Source of the DNA: Kofleriaceae bacterium
Lineage (GTDB): Bacteria; Myxococcota_A; Polyangia; Haliangiales; Haliangiaceae
Reading direction: 5' to 3'
Assembly: GCA_020633495.1 (NCBI GenBank)
Contig: JACKDR010000026.1
Location: 55,209-119,208, forward strand
DNA length: 64,000 nucleotides
Positions 40,319 through 53,233 of the stretch are shown here, one piece after another. The stretch's first letter is position 1, and each line of letters begins with the position of its first letter. The notes under the pieces are model-generated. The model saw only the letters and a program-made list of their open reading frames with translations, had not been told where the DNA came from and made no database searches. A program made the position numbers and the translations under genes.

Positions 40319-41203
40319 TTGAGCGACACGGGCCGCCAGAAGACGGTCGTCACCGCGATCTCCAAGATCAGCGACCGTCCGGTCGCCAAGGAGGCGTGCC
40401 TGGTCGTCATCTACGGGATGGAGCTGGGCAAGAAGTACAACCTCAACCGGCCCCAGATCATCATCGGCCGGTCGTCCAAGGCCGACATCCAGATCGATCA
40501 GGAGTCGGTGTCGCGCAACCACTGCAAGATCATCAACACCGGCAAGGCGATCCTGCTGCGCGACATGGGCTCGACCAACGGCACGTACATCAACGACGAG
40601 CTGATCGACGAGTACGTGCTCAAGGACGGCGACTTCATCAAGGTCGGCCGCTGCATCTTCAAGTTCCTCAGCGGCAACAACATCGAGAACGCGTACCACG
40701 AGGAGATCTATCGCCTCACGACGATCGACGGCCTCACCCAGATCTACAACAAGCGCTACTTCCTCGAGACCCTCGAGCGCGAGATCGGGCGGGCCCAGCG
40801 CTACGGCCGCGACCTGTCGCTGATCATGTTCGACATCGATCACTTCAAGCAGGTCAACGACAGCTTCGGTCACCTCGCCGGCGACTACGTGCTCAAGCAG
40901 CTGGCGTCGGTGATCAAGACCCGGATCCGCCGCGAGGACGTCCTCGCCCGCTACGGCGGCGAGGAGTTCGCGATCGTCCTGCCCGAGATCGACCACTACA
41001 ACGCGATGCACTTCGCCGACAAGATCCGCAAGCTGACCGAGAAGGCCAGCTTCAAGTTCGAGGACACCGAGATCCCGGTGACCGTGTCGGTCGGCGTCAC
41101 GACGCTGACCCGCGACGTCACCGAGGCGCTGGAGTTCATCAAGATCGCCGACGACCACCTCTACGCGGCCAAGAACGCGGGCCGCAACCGGGTGGTGGGG
41201 TGA
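40319..41203 (+). CDS. FHA-GGDEF diguanylate cyclase
   Basis: 294 residues, TTG start. N-terminal FHA domain (about 30-115; IIIGRSSKADIQI, SVSRNHCKI, DMGSTNGTYIN) binds phosphothreonine peptides. The GGDEF domain (about 125-290) keeps the active motif YGGEEFAIVLPE and a preceding RRED inhibitory I-site five residues upstream, so it should make cyclic di-GMP and be feedback inhibited. The combination suggests the cyclase is switched or located by a Ser/Thr kinase signal. It overlaps the histidine kinase gene that follows (GTGA). Confidence 0.92.
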   Translation: MSDTGRQKTVVTAISKISDRPVAKEACLVVIYGMELGKKYNLNRPQIIIGRSSKADIQIDQESVSRNHCKIINTGKAILLRDMGSTNGTYINDELIDEYVLKDGDFIKVGRCIFKFLSGNNIENAYHEEIYRLTTIDGLTQIYNKRYFLETLEREIGRAQRYGRDLSLIMFDIDHFKQVNDSFGHLAGDYVLKQLASVIKTRIRREDVLARYGGEEFAIVLPEIDHYNAMHFADKIRKLTEKASFKFEDTEIPVTVSVGVTTLTRDVTEALEFIKIADDHLYAAKNAGRNRVVG

Positions 41204-41958
41204 CCGCGCCCGGCGCGGGTGGTACCGAGGGGACGCCGACCGAGGGCGCGCAGGCAGGTCGGGACGACCGCGGCGACCAGGTCCGCCGCCAGCGCCTGGT
41301 CGAGCTCGTGGTCCACGACCTGCGCAACCCGCTGGCCGCGCTGCTCGGCAACCTCGAGCTGATGCGCGAGGAGCTGGTCGACGCCACGGTCACCGCGACC
41401 GTGCGCGAGAGCCTCGACGACTGCTCGCAGCTGGCGACCCGCGCGCTGTCGCTGGTCGCGTGCATCCTCGACACCGCCGAGCTCGAGGCCGGCGACCTGC
41501 GGGTCGAGCGCGCGCCGGTCGACGTCAACGAGCTGGTCGAGCGCGCCCGCCAGCGCAACGCCGCCGGCATCCGCATCCGCGACGTCCGCTTCGAGGCCGA
41601 GGTGCCGGCGCGGTTCGCGGCGTCGCTCGACGCCAGCCTGGCCGAGCGCGTGCTCGAGCACCTGCTCGACAACGCGCTGCGGTTCGCGCGCCGCGGCGGC
41701 CGCGTCGTCGTCACCGCCCGCCACGACGGCGACTGGGTCGAGATCGCGGTCGGCAACGACGGGCCGCCGGTGCCGGCGCGCGAGCGCGAGACGATCTTCG
41801 GCCGCCACTACCGGACCGAGGCCCGTCGCGCCAGCGCCCACCGCGGCCTCGGCCTGTACTTCTGTCGGCTCGCGGTCGAGGCCCACGGCGGCACGATCGC
41901 GGTCGAGCAGCGCGGCGATCTGGGCGCGGTGTTCGTGGCCCGGTTCCCGCCGGGGTAG
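41200..41958 (+). CDS. Orphan cytoplasmic sensor histidine kinase
   Basis: 252 residues from GTG overlapping the cyclase stop. It is a minimal kinase: H-box VVHDLRNPLAALLGN (about 40-54) and a HATPase domain with N-box EHLLDNALRFARRGG, G1 NDGPP and G2 RGLGLYFCRLAVEAHGG. No sensor or membrane domain and no receiver domain, so it likely acts downstream of another signal. Translationally coupled to the FHA-GGDEF protein, suggesting a shared cyclic-di-GMP pathway. No partner response regulator is encoded nearby. Confidence 0.88.
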   Translation: MTAPGAGGTEGTPTEGAQAGRDDRGDQVRRQRLVELVVHDLRNPLAALLGNLELMREELVDATVTATVRESLDDCSQLATRALSLVACILDTAELEAGDLRVERAPVDVNELVERARQRNAAGIRIRDVRFEAEVPARFAASLDASLAERVLEHLLDNALRFARRGGRVVVTARHDGDWVEIAVGNDGPPVPARERETIFGRHYRTEARRASAHRGLGLYFCRLAVEAHGGTIAVEQRGDLGAVFVARFPPG

Positions 41959-42032
41959 CGACCGGGGACGGCGGCGGTGTCGACCCGGCAGGTCGCCGCG
42001 CCGGCCGGGCCCGCGCCGTGATACCGACGGGC

Positions 42033-42359
42033 ATGCGCACCCCGCGTCCGTTCCGCGTCCGCCTGCTGCTCGCCCTCGCCGTGGTCCCGCTCGCCGTCGC
42101 GCCGGCGGCCTGCAGCAAGAAGCCGTCGGGCAAGTGCGACAAGTACGCCGACATGGAGGTCCGCTGCGGCGACACCAACGGCGAGGGCGTGCGCTCGGTC
42201 GCGCGCTCGTTCTGCGAGGCGTCGTACAAGGACAAGTCCGACGCGCTGTCGTCGATGATCGTCCTCGAGGCCGAGTGCGCGCAGACCACGACCGAGTGCG
42301 CGCCGTACCACGCGTGCATCGAGAAGGCCAAGGCGGAGCACTCGCCCTTCGAGGAGTGA
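42033..42359 (+). CDS. Small cysteine-containing lipoprotein
   Basis: 108 residues; ATG 42033 with a signal and lipobox (AVAPAACSKKP, about residue 23). After the anchor there are five further cysteines (KCDKYADMEVRC, SFCEAS, ECAQTTTECAPYHAC), probably making disulfides. Acidic/Lys-rich end. No family recognised; GTG 42018 is the alternative start. Confidence 0.6.
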   Translation: MRTPRPFRVRLLLALAVVPLAVAPAACSKKPSGKCDKYADMEVRCGDTNGEGVRSVARSFCEASYKDKSDALSSMIVLEAECAQTTTECAPYHACIEKAKAEHSPFEE

Positions 42360-42451
42360 GCGTGGCGACGGCCACTGGCTTCGCTCACGCCGAGCGGAGC
42401 CCGAGCGGCGCAGCCGCGAGGGCGCAGTCGAGGCGGCGGGCCGCGCGACGT

Positions 42452-42985
42452 CTAGCCGATGCCGCCGCGCAGGACCTTGAGCGACGGCCGCGGCCGCTCC
42501 AGCGGCTCGAGCCCGGCGCGCAGGATCGCCGAGCCGGGGCACCGCTCGAGCCCGGCCTCGTAGGTGGCGATCGCCGCCTCGCGCCGGCCCATGGCGTCGA
42601 GCATCGTCGCCTTCTCGTAGTAGAGGTCCTCGAGCAGCCAGCCGTCCTCGCCGGCCAGGGCCCGGAACGCGCGGTCGATGGCGGCGAGGCCTTCCTCGAA
42701 GCAGCCGAGGTCGCCGAGCACGGCGGCGCGCCAGTAGTGGGCCTCGGCGCGGCGGGGCGCCCGGCGCACCGCCATCTCGGCGGCGGCCAGCGCGGCGGCG
42801 TCGTCGCCCTGCGCCGACAGCAGCTGACACTTCAGCAGCCAGGCGTCGGGATCGTCCGGGCGCAGCCCGATGGCGCGGTTGCAGGCCAGGCTGGCCTCGG
42901 CCAGATCGGTCGCATCATCGCCCTTGGCCAGCAGCTCGCGGGCCAGGTCGAGGTACGCCTCGAAGTCGTCGTCGGCCGGCGACAT
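42452..42985 (-). CDS. TPR-repeat protein
   Basis: 177 residues with four or five TPR-like units (e.g. ASLACNRAIGLRPDDPDAW, AALAAAEMAVRRAPRRAEAHY, AAIATYEAGLERCPGSAIL). No signal peptide; likely a cytoplasmic protein-interaction module. The ATG at 42985 is preferred over that at 43003 because a TAGGCT box ends 8 bases upstream of it. Short single gene. Confidence 0.75.
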   Translation of the reverse strand: MSPADDDFEAYLDLARELLAKGDDATDLAEASLACNRAIGLRPDDPDAWLLKCQLLSAQGDDAAALAAAEMAVRRAPRRAEAHYWRAAVLGDLGCFEEGLAAIDRAFRALAGEDGWLLEDLYYEKATMLDAMGRREAAIATYEAGLERCPGSAILRAGLEPLERPRPSLKVLRGGIG

Positions 42986-43102
42986 CGGTAGCGAGCCTAA
43001 CACGGGGCCGAGACCGGCGCTCGCGCCTCACGGAGCGGTCCGCCGCCGGGGTCACGGCGCCCGGCACGGCGCGCGGCCGCGCCACCGGCCAGGGGGCGCC
43101 GC

Positions 43103-44194
<1,092 letters not shown>

Positions 44195-44196
44195 GG

Positions 44197-45264
44197 TCAG
44201 CCGGTCGCTCGGGTCACGTCGGTGGCGTCGTCCTCGGGGGCGAGCCCGAGGAAGTCGTGGATCGTGCGCTTGATCGACAGCCGCGGCGCGAAGCCGAGCT
44301 CGCGGCGGGCGCGCGCGCCATCGGCGACGCACAGGTACAGCAGGTAGTCGAGCAGCGACGGCGGCGACTGCACGATCTGGGTCGCCCACAGCGCCTTGAG
44401 CAGCTGGCGCGCCGCCAGGTACGGCATCGGCAGCGGCACCCGGCCCATCATCGCGAGCACGGTGGAGTAGGGCAGCACGCCCTTGCCGACGATGTTGAAC
44501 GGGCCCTCGGCGTCGCTGTCGACCGCGAGCTTGAGCGCCCACGCCGCGTCCTGCTCGTGGACGAACTGCAGCAGCGGATCGTGGCCCATCATCACCGGCA
44601 GGAACTGCCGCGACAGAAGCCGCGTGAACATGTTCGACACCGTCGGGCCCAGCATCGGCGCGAACCGCAGCGTCGCGACCGCGGTGGCGGGGTTGTCGCG
44701 GGCGAACCGCAGCGCCTGCTTCTCGGCGCGGACCTTGTCGTTGACGAACCGCGAGTCGCGGTGGCCGCGCAGCTCGGCGGCCTCGGTGAGGAAGTTGGGG
44801 TTCTGCGGGTGGGCCCCGTAGATCATCGTCGTCGACACCATCACCAGCCGCGGCGGCCGGACCTCGGCGCAGGCGTTGAGGACGTGCATCGTGCCGACGT
44901 CCTCGAGCTCGTGGGCCCACTCCTGGGCGTGGGTCGGGTGCGACAGGAAGGCGCCGTGGACGACGGTGTCGACGCCCTCGCGATCGAGCAGGGTCGCCAG
45001 CTCGTCGTCGACGGTGGGCTGGGTGAGATCGACGCTGTAGAAGATCAGCTTGGAGTCGGGGTCGGCGGGCAGCGGCGGCTGGCGGACGTCGAGCACCAGG
45101 ATCTTGGCGTAGCGGCGGTCCTCCTCGAGGCGCCGGCACAGCTCGGTGCCGAGGAACGTGCACGCGCCGGTGATCGCGGCGACCCGGCCCTCCGCGGGGC
45201 GGCTGCGCCGCGCGGGCCGATCGCGCCGCTCGGAGGCATTCACCGACGGGCGGTCCTGCGACAT
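44197..45264 (-). CDS. NAD-dependent epimerase/dehydratase-like SDR protein lacking the catalytic Tyr
   Basis: 355 residues. The Rossmann start AAITGACTFLGTELCRRL (about 29-46) replaces GxxGxxG with GACTFLG, and LVLDVRQP with the Asp for NAD follows. Catalytic Ser/Thr region MVSTTMIYG is present, but the family's YxxxK is FVNDK (about 170-174), Phe replacing Tyr. The protein may be a binding or regulatory homolog. It pairs with the PlsC gene downstream. The N-terminal 28 residues are Arg/Ser-rich. Confidence 0.8.
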   Translation of the reverse strand: MSQDRPSVNASERRDRPARRSRPAEGRVAAITGACTFLGTELCRRLEEDRRYAKILVLDVRQPPLPADPDSKLIFYSVDLTQPTVDDELATLLDREGVDTVVHGAFLSHPTHAQEWAHELEDVGTMHVLNACAEVRPPRLVMVSTTMIYGAHPQNPNFLTEAAELRGHRDSRFVNDKVRAEKQALRFARDNPATAVATLRFAPMLGPTVSNMFTRLLSRQFLPVMMGHDPLLQFVHEQDAAWALKLAVDSDAEGPFNIVGKGVLPYSTVLAMMGRVPLPMPYLAARQLLKALWATQIVQSPPSLLDYLLYLCVADGARARRELGFAPRLSIKRTIHDFLGLAPEDDATDVTRATG

Positions 45265-45330
45265 GGCCCCCGGACGCTAAACGAAGTGGCGCCGCCGCGC
45301 AATCGCCGCGGCCGTGTCGGATCCGCGTGC

Positions 45331-45336
45331 TACCAC
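45331..45336 (+). promoter_or_regulatory. -10-like element of mutL
   Basis: TACCAC ends 6 bases before the ATG at 45343. It has the leaderless geometry but lacks the final T; weak. Confidence 0.25.
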
Positions 45337-45342
45337 GGGCAC

Positions 45343-47316
<1,974 letters not shown>

Positions 47317-47397
47317 GCCCGGGGCTCGTCGCCGCCCGGGCCCGCGCCGCGGCACTTCGGTAAGCACCTCGAGAAGCGCTACCGTAGGCAGGTATCG

Positions 47398-48402
47398 ATG
47401 TCGTCTCCGCCGTCGTCCACAGCGCCGCCCGGCCCGCCGCCCGGCGCGCCCCGGCTCGTCGTCATCGTCGGCCCCACCGGCGCCGGCAAGACCCGGCTCG
47501 CGATCGACCTGGCGCGCCGGGTCGGCGGCGAGGTCGTGTCGTGCGACTCGCAGCAGGTCTACCGCGGCATGGACATCGGCACCGGCAAGGCCACCGCCGC
47601 CGAGCGCGACGGCGTGCCCCACCACCTGCTCGACGTCGTCGCGCCCGACGAGGACATGACCGCGGCCCGGTTCGCCGCCCTGGCCGACGCCGCGGTCGCC
47701 GACATCGCCGGCCGCGGCCGCCCCGTCATCGTGTGCGGCGGCACCGGCCTGTACGTCCGCATCCTGCTCCACGGCCTGTTCGACGCGCCGCCCGCCGACC
47801 CCGAGGTCCGCGCGGCACTGGGCGCGTTCGCCGACGCCCACGGCACCGCGGCGCTGTGGCAGCGGCTCGCCGAGGCCGACCCGACGCTGGCGCCGCGCAT
47901 CGACCCCGCCGATCGCAAGCGCATCATCCGCGCCCTCGAGGTCCTCGAGCTCACCGGCATCCCGATGGGCGAGCACCAGGCCCGCCACGACTTCCGCACC
48001 CTGCCGCCGCGCTACCCGACCCGCATGGTCGGGCTGGCGCCGCCGCGCCCCGAGCTGTACGCCCGCATCGACGCCCGGGTCGACGCCATGCTGGCCGCCG
48101 GCCTGCTCGACGAGGTCCGCGCCCTGCGCGCCGCCGGCTTCGCGCCGCCGCTGCGGTCGCAGCAGGCCATCGGCTACGCCGAGCTGCACGACCACCTGGC
48201 CGAGGTCGTGACGATCGATCGTGCGATCGAGCTGATCAAAAGGAATTCACGGCGATACGCCCGTCGACAGCTGTCGTGGTACCGGTCCGACCAGTCGGTC
48301 ACGTGGTCAGCGGATCCCGGGGCCGTTGACCTCGATTCGCTACAGCGGTACCTAGCGTCCTCGCCCTCCGACGCCCGCGTCGGCGCGCCCGATCCCAGCT
48401 GA
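47398..48402 (+). CDS. miaA: tRNA dimethylallyltransferase
   Basis: 334 residues. MiaA transfers the dimethylallyl group to A37 of tRNAs reading codons beginning with U. Walker A GPTGAGKTRLAI (about 23-34), DSQQVYRGMDIGTGKA (about 50-65) and the tRNA-binding DLVTIDRAIELIKRNSRRYARRQ-type end (residues DRAIELIKRNSRRYARRQ) are intact. An N-terminal 20-residue Pro/Ser stretch is extra. accA starts 3 bases after the stop, so the two genes are probably coupled. Confidence 0.95.
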   Translation: MSSPPSSTAPPGPPPGAPRLVVIVGPTGAGKTRLAIDLARRVGGEVVSCDSQQVYRGMDIGTGKATAAERDGVPHHLLDVVAPDEDMTAARFAALADAAVADIAGRGRPVIVCGGTGLYVRILLHGLFDAPPADPEVRAALGAFADAHGTAALWQRLAEADPTLAPRIDPADRKRIIRALEVLELTGIPMGEHQARHDFRTLPPRYPTRMVGLAPPRPELYARIDARVDAMLAAGLLDEVRALRAAGFAPPLRSQQAIGYAELHDHLAEVVTIDRAIELIKRNSRRYARRQLSWYRSDQSVTWSADPGAVDLDSLQRYLASSPSDARVGAPDPS

Positions 48403-48405
48403 GCC

Positions 48406-49389
<984 letters not shown>

Positions 49390-49397
49390 GCGCTCCC

Positions 49398-51710
49398 ATG
49401 CTGTGGGAGCTCGGTCTGCTGTCGGTCCTGGTGCCCTGCGCCTACTGGGGCGTGCTGTACCTGCGCCGCCGGCCGTTCGGGACCATCACCTACGGCGCCA
49501 TGCTGCTGGGCACCGCGATGCTCGCGGCGGTGCCGCTGCTCGCCGGCCACGGCGCGCCGGGCTGGGTCGACGCCCTCGGCGCGGTCGCGCTGGGCGCCGG
49601 CGCGTGCCTGCTGCTGGTGGCCCCGGCGCTGCGCTCGGCGGCGCGCTGGGCGGTCGCGACCGACCGGCTCGGCCTCGCGCTGGTGCTGATCGACCTCCGC
49701 GATCTGCTGCAGCCCGGCACCGGTGGCCGCGAGGAGAAGCGCATGGTGCAGACCCTGCGCGAGGTCCACGCCGGGCGCGTCGACGAGGCGGTCGGCGCGC
49801 TGCGCGCGGTCCGCGATCGCGCGCCGCCGTCGGTGCGGCCCGGCCTCGACGAGCGGATCACCCTGCTGTACCTGTCGGCGCAGCGCTGGGGCGACGCCGT
49901 GGCGTGGGCCGAGGAGCACCTGATGGCCCGCGGCGGCGCGCCGGACGGCGCCGGCGGCCGCGGGACCGACGACGACGCTGATGACGACGACGATGACGAC
50001 GGCGACGACGCCGCGACCGACGCCGACGGTGCGGCCGACGCCGTGGCCAGCGCGCCGCCACCGCCGCCCGCGCCGCCGCGGCCGCGCAGCTACCAGGTGG
50101 TCAGCCGCGAGCTCGGCATGTCGCCGCCGCTGTGGGTCGAGCTGGTCGGCGCCTACCTGCGCCGCGGCGACCTCGACACCGCGGCGCGCCTGACCGAGCG
50201 CTTCGAGACCGCCGCGCGCGGCGTCCCCGAGCTCAGCCTGATGGTGCACCGGCTCCGCATGGTGTTCCTCGCCCACCTCGGCCGGGTCGACGCCGTCGAT
50301 CGCCTGCTGGCGCCGCCGCTGGCGACCCACCTCGGCCCGGCGGCGCGCCACTACTGGAGCGGCGTCGCCCGCCAGGCCGCCGGCGATCGCGACGGCGCCC
50401 GCGCCGCCTTCGAGCACGCTCGCGCCCGGTCGCGCCGCGACGGCCGCGCCCGCGCCCTGGTCGAGCGCAGCCTCGCCGAGCTCGACACCCCGGCGGCGAC
50501 CCCGCCGCCCGCCGCCAGCGAGCTCGCCGATCGCCTCGGCGCCGCCCAGCTGACCTTGCCGCCGCGGGCCCCGGGCCGGCGCGCCGGCGTCACCGCGATC
50601 CTGGTCGGCGGCAACGTCCTGGTCGCGCTGGTGTGCACCTTCCTGATCGCCGGCGGTGGCGCCGGCGACCTCGGCACCATCGTCCGCGCCGGCGCCAACC
50701 TGCGCTGGTCGGTCGACGACGGCGCGTGGTGGCGGATCCCGATGTCGGTCTTCGTCCACGTCGGCTGGATCCACCTGGTCGTCAACGGCCTGGCCCTGTG
50801 GTCGCTGGGCCGCCTGTCCGAGGGCCTGTTCGGCCGCGCCCGCATGTTCGCGATCTACGGCCTCGCCGGGATCGGCGGCGCCATCTCGAGCCACGTGCTG
50901 GCGCGCGCCGGGGTCTCCGCCGGCGCCTCGGGCGCGATCTTCGGCCTGCTCGGCGCCATCCTGGTCGAGCTGGGCCTGCACCACCGCCGCTACCGCCGCG
51001 AGTGGCGGCGCTCGCTGATGGGCGCGCTCGCGGTGGTGACCGTGGCGCAGATCGCGATCGGCGGCTTCTACGACGTCATCGATCAGTCCGCCCACGTCGG
51101 CGGCCTGGTCGCCGGCGCGGTCGCGTCGCTGCTGCTGTCGCCGTCGTGGCGGTGGGCGGATCGCGCGCCGGTGCGCTGGGGCGCCCGGGTCCTGGCGGCG
51201 GCGCTGGCCGCGGTGTTCGTGGCCGCCGCGGTGCTGGCGGCCACCACCGACTACGGCGACGAGCTGGCGGCGCAGCGCCGCCGCGTCGTCACCCTCGGCC
51301 CGCTCGAGGTCGACGCCCCCGCCGCGTTCCAGCGCGACGGCGACAACCTGATCGACCACGACCTCGGGGTGATCCTGTCGGTGTCGGTGACGGCCGACGA
51401 GCGCTCCGCCGCCGCGCGCCTCGGCGCCTGGCAGGACGCCGAGCGGGATCGCGCGGTCGAGGGGGGCTTCGCCTCGACCCACATCGCCGACGCGCCGGTG
51501 GTGCCGCTGCCCGCCGGCTGGGTCGGCACCGAGTGGATCGCGCAGACCGTCGACCCGCTGGGCTCGGCGCAGCACTACCGGCTGGTCGTGTTCACCGGGA
51601 CCCGCGACGGCCTGCCGCTGGAGGGCGCGCTCTACGTGCCCGACGTCCTGGCCCGCGACGGCGCCGCCGAGCTCGGCCGCATCCTGGCGTCGATCCGCGT
51701 CGCCCGGTAG
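49398..51710 (+). CDS. Rhomboid-family intramembrane protease with TPR-like domain
   Basis: 770 residues. N-terminal four helices and a TPR-like region (about 115-180 and 245-350), an Asp-rich stretch (about 195-225), then a rhomboid domain (about 390-600). It keeps the catalytic Ser in SAGASGAIFGLLGA (GxSG), the His in SAHVGGLVAGAV, and the HxxxN of HLVVNGLALWSLG. The C-terminal 130 residues form a soluble domain. Rhomboids cleave membrane-spanning substrates within the bilayer; the substrate is unknown. It begins 8 bases after accA, but is likely independent. Confidence 0.85.
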   Translation: MLWELGLLSVLVPCAYWGVLYLRRRPFGTITYGAMLLGTAMLAAVPLLAGHGAPGWVDALGAVALGAGACLLLVAPALRSAARWAVATDRLGLALVLIDLRDLLQPGTGGREEKRMVQTLREVHAGRVDEAVGALRAVRDRAPPSVRPGLDERITLLYLSAQRWGDAVAWAEEHLMARGGAPDGAGGRGTDDDADDDDDDDGDDAATDADGAADAVASAPPPPPAPPRPRSYQVVSRELGMSPPLWVELVGAYLRRGDLDTAARLTERFETAARGVPELSLMVHRLRMVFLAHLGRVDAVDRLLAPPLATHLGPAARHYWSGVARQAAGDRDGARAAFEHARARSRRDGRARALVERSLAELDTPAATPPPAASELADRLGAAQLTLPPRAPGRRAGVTAILVGGNVLVALVCTFLIAGGGAGDLGTIVRAGANLRWSVDDGAWWRIPMSVFVHVGWIHLVVNGLALWSLGRLSEGLFGRARMFAIYGLAGIGGAISSHVLARAGVSAGASGAIFGLLGAILVELGLHHRRYRREWRRSLMGALAVVTVAQIAIGGFYDVIDQSAHVGGLVAGAVASLLLSPSWRWADRAPVRWGARVLAAALAAVFVAAAVLAATTDYGDELAAQRRRVVTLGPLEVDAPAAFQRDGDNLIDHDLGVILSVSVTADERSAAARLGAWQDAERDRAVEGGFASTHIADAPVVPLPAGWVGTEWIAQTVDPLGSAQHYRLVVFTGTRDGLPLEGALYVPDVLARDGAAELGRILASIRVAR

Positions 51711-51743
51711 CCGCGCCCCGCGCCGCGCTCTCCGGGCCGAAAC

Positions 51744-51772
51744 TTGCCCGGTCGCCGCCGCGGCGGTACCCG
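51744..51772 (+). promoter_or_regulatory. Promoter of the extensin-like gene
   Basis: TTGCCC, 17-base spacer, TACCCG, then 6 bases to the ATG. The box AAACTTGCCCGG is shared with the promoter at 55958-55986 at exactly the same distance from the start codon. Confidence 0.5.
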
Positions 51773-51778
51773 GGATCC

Positions 51779-52471
51779 ATGCGCCCGCACCGCCTCGCCG
51801 TCGCCGCCGGGCTCGCCGGCGCCCTCTGCGCCCTCGGCGCCGCCGCGACCCCGGCCGCCGCCGGCAAGCACCGCAGCGCGCGCGCCGGCGACGACGCCGC
51901 CGCCGAGCGATCGTGCCTGGCCGCCCTCGACGAGCGCGGCGTTGCCTACGTCCGGGCCAGCCGCAAGGGCATCGACCTCGGCGTCGAGATCCAGGGCCCG
52001 CTCGGCGGCCTGACCTTCCGCGCCTACGACGACCAGCCGCTGGTGATCGACTGCTCGCTGGCGGTGTCGCTGGCCGAGGCCGGGCCGTACTTCACCGCGC
52101 TCGGCCTCACCGAGGCCATCTTCAGCTCGGCGTACTCGCGCCGCAACGTGCGCGGCACCAACAAGCCGTCGAAGCACTCGTTCGGCCTCGCCATCGACGT
52201 CCACCGCATGGTCGGCGCCGACCTCGGCACCCTCGACGTCGCGCTCGACTACGAGCAGGGCCTGGGCGACGCCGTCGACTGCCTGGGCCAGCCGCTGACC
52301 GCCGGCGGCGCCGTGCTCAAGACCCTGCAGTGCCAGCTGGTCCGCTCCGGCCTGTTCTACCTGGTGCTGTCGCCCGACTACGACGACGCCCACCACAACC
52401 ACTTCCACCTCGAGGCACGCCGCTGGGTCGATCGCGACGCCGTGCGCGCCGACGAGCCGGCGATCCACTAG
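51779..52471 (+). CDS. Extensin-like (peptidase-fold) secreted protein
   Basis: 230 residues with a signal peptide (about 1-28, ending PAAAG). It matches the extensin-like C-terminal domain: SYSRRNVRGTNKPSKHSFGL-type text (SRRNVRGTNKPSKHSFGLAI), the zinc-binding KHSFGLAIDVH, and HHNHFHLE near the end. These domains share the D-Ala-D-Ala peptidase zinc fold and are thought to trim peptidoglycan. Cys pair at SCLAAL/DCSLAV may form a disulfide. Single gene in a GC-rich context. Confidence 0.8.
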   Translation: MRPHRLAVAAGLAGALCALGAAATPAAAGKHRSARAGDDAAAERSCLAALDERGVAYVRASRKGIDLGVEIQGPLGGLTFRAYDDQPLVIDCSLAVSLAEAGPYFTALGLTEAIFSSAYSRRNVRGTNKPSKHSFGLAIDVHRMVGADLGTLDVALDYEQGLGDAVDCLGQPLTAGGAVLKTLQCQLVRSGLFYLVLSPDYDDAHHNHFHLEARRWVDRDAVRADEPAIH

Positions 52472-52480
52472 GGACGGCTG

Positions 52481-53233
52481 CTATCCAGGGACGTCCCCTG
52501 GAGATCTCGTCGCGCCGGCGCGGCGCCGCGCCAGCCACAGCGCCACGAACAGCACCGCCAGCGACCACGCCAGCCACGCCGACGCCCACACCCAGATCGC
52601 CCACGGGTCGGTGGTCCCGAACGTGGCCATCGCCATCTGGTGGGCGTCGGAGCCGCGGGCCTCGCCGTTGACCACCAGCGACGGCCGGTACAGCACCCGG
52701 ATGTCGACGATCGCGCCGATGCACGCCTGCGCGGCGACGAAGCTGCACAAGAGGACCCGGGCCCGGCCCGGCAGCACCAGCGCCGCGACCAGCACCACCG
52801 CCGCGGTCGCGCCCATCGCGACCTGGCCGAACCGGTTCGAGATGAACAGGATCGTCGTGCCGCCGAGCAGCACCGCCATCACGATCAGCGCGATCTTGGC
52901 GGCGCGCACCTCCTGGCCGACCCACAGCAAGAGCGCGCCCCACAGCGGCGTGCCCATGTAGCCGGCGGCGGCGATGAAGCCGGCGCCGACGGCGTTGGCG
53001 GTGTGGTTGGCGAGCGCCAGGCCGCTGCCGTCCCGGTACACCTCCATGCGATCGAAGCCGACGCCGGTCACCAGCATGACGAGGCCGTGGGACATCTCGT
53101 GCAGCCAGGTGTCGAGCAGCTTGAAGGGGTAGAGCACCACCCCGCCGAACGGCAGCTGCAGCAGCACCAGCGAGGCGACCAGGGCCAGGGCCAGCCCGCG
53201 CAGCTCGCCGGCGCGCCAGGGCCCGTCGCTCAC
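52481..53233 (-). CDS. M50B-like membrane protein (zinc protease fold)
   Basis: 250 residues, six or seven helices. HEMSHGLVML gives an HExxH zinc motif in the second helix, followed by GVGFDRMEVYRDGSGL, as in the M50B (site-2-protease-like) membrane group. The third zinc ligand is not obvious, so activity is uncertain. Its GTG overlaps the stop of the upstream Pro/Ala-rich gene (GTGA at 53233-53230), so the two are translationally coupled. Confidence 0.7.
   Translation of the reverse strand: MSDGPWRAGELRGLALALVASLVLLQLPFGGVVLYPFKLLDTWLHEMSHGLVMLVTGVGFDRMEVYRDGSGLALANHTANAVGAGFIAAAGYMGTPLWGALLLWVGQEVRAAKIALIVMAVLLGGTTILFISNRFGQVAMGATAAVVLVAALVLPGRARVLLCSFVAAQACIGAIVDIRVLYRPSLVVNGEARGSDAHQMAMATFGTTDPWAIWVWASAWLAWSLAVLFVALWLARRRAGATRSPGDVPG

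Noticed and set aside
44257..45342. Longer start for MutL
   Set aside because: The frame opens far upstream but that part is antisense to the SDR gene; the ATG at 45343 begins the conserved GHKL domain and follows a -10-like box.
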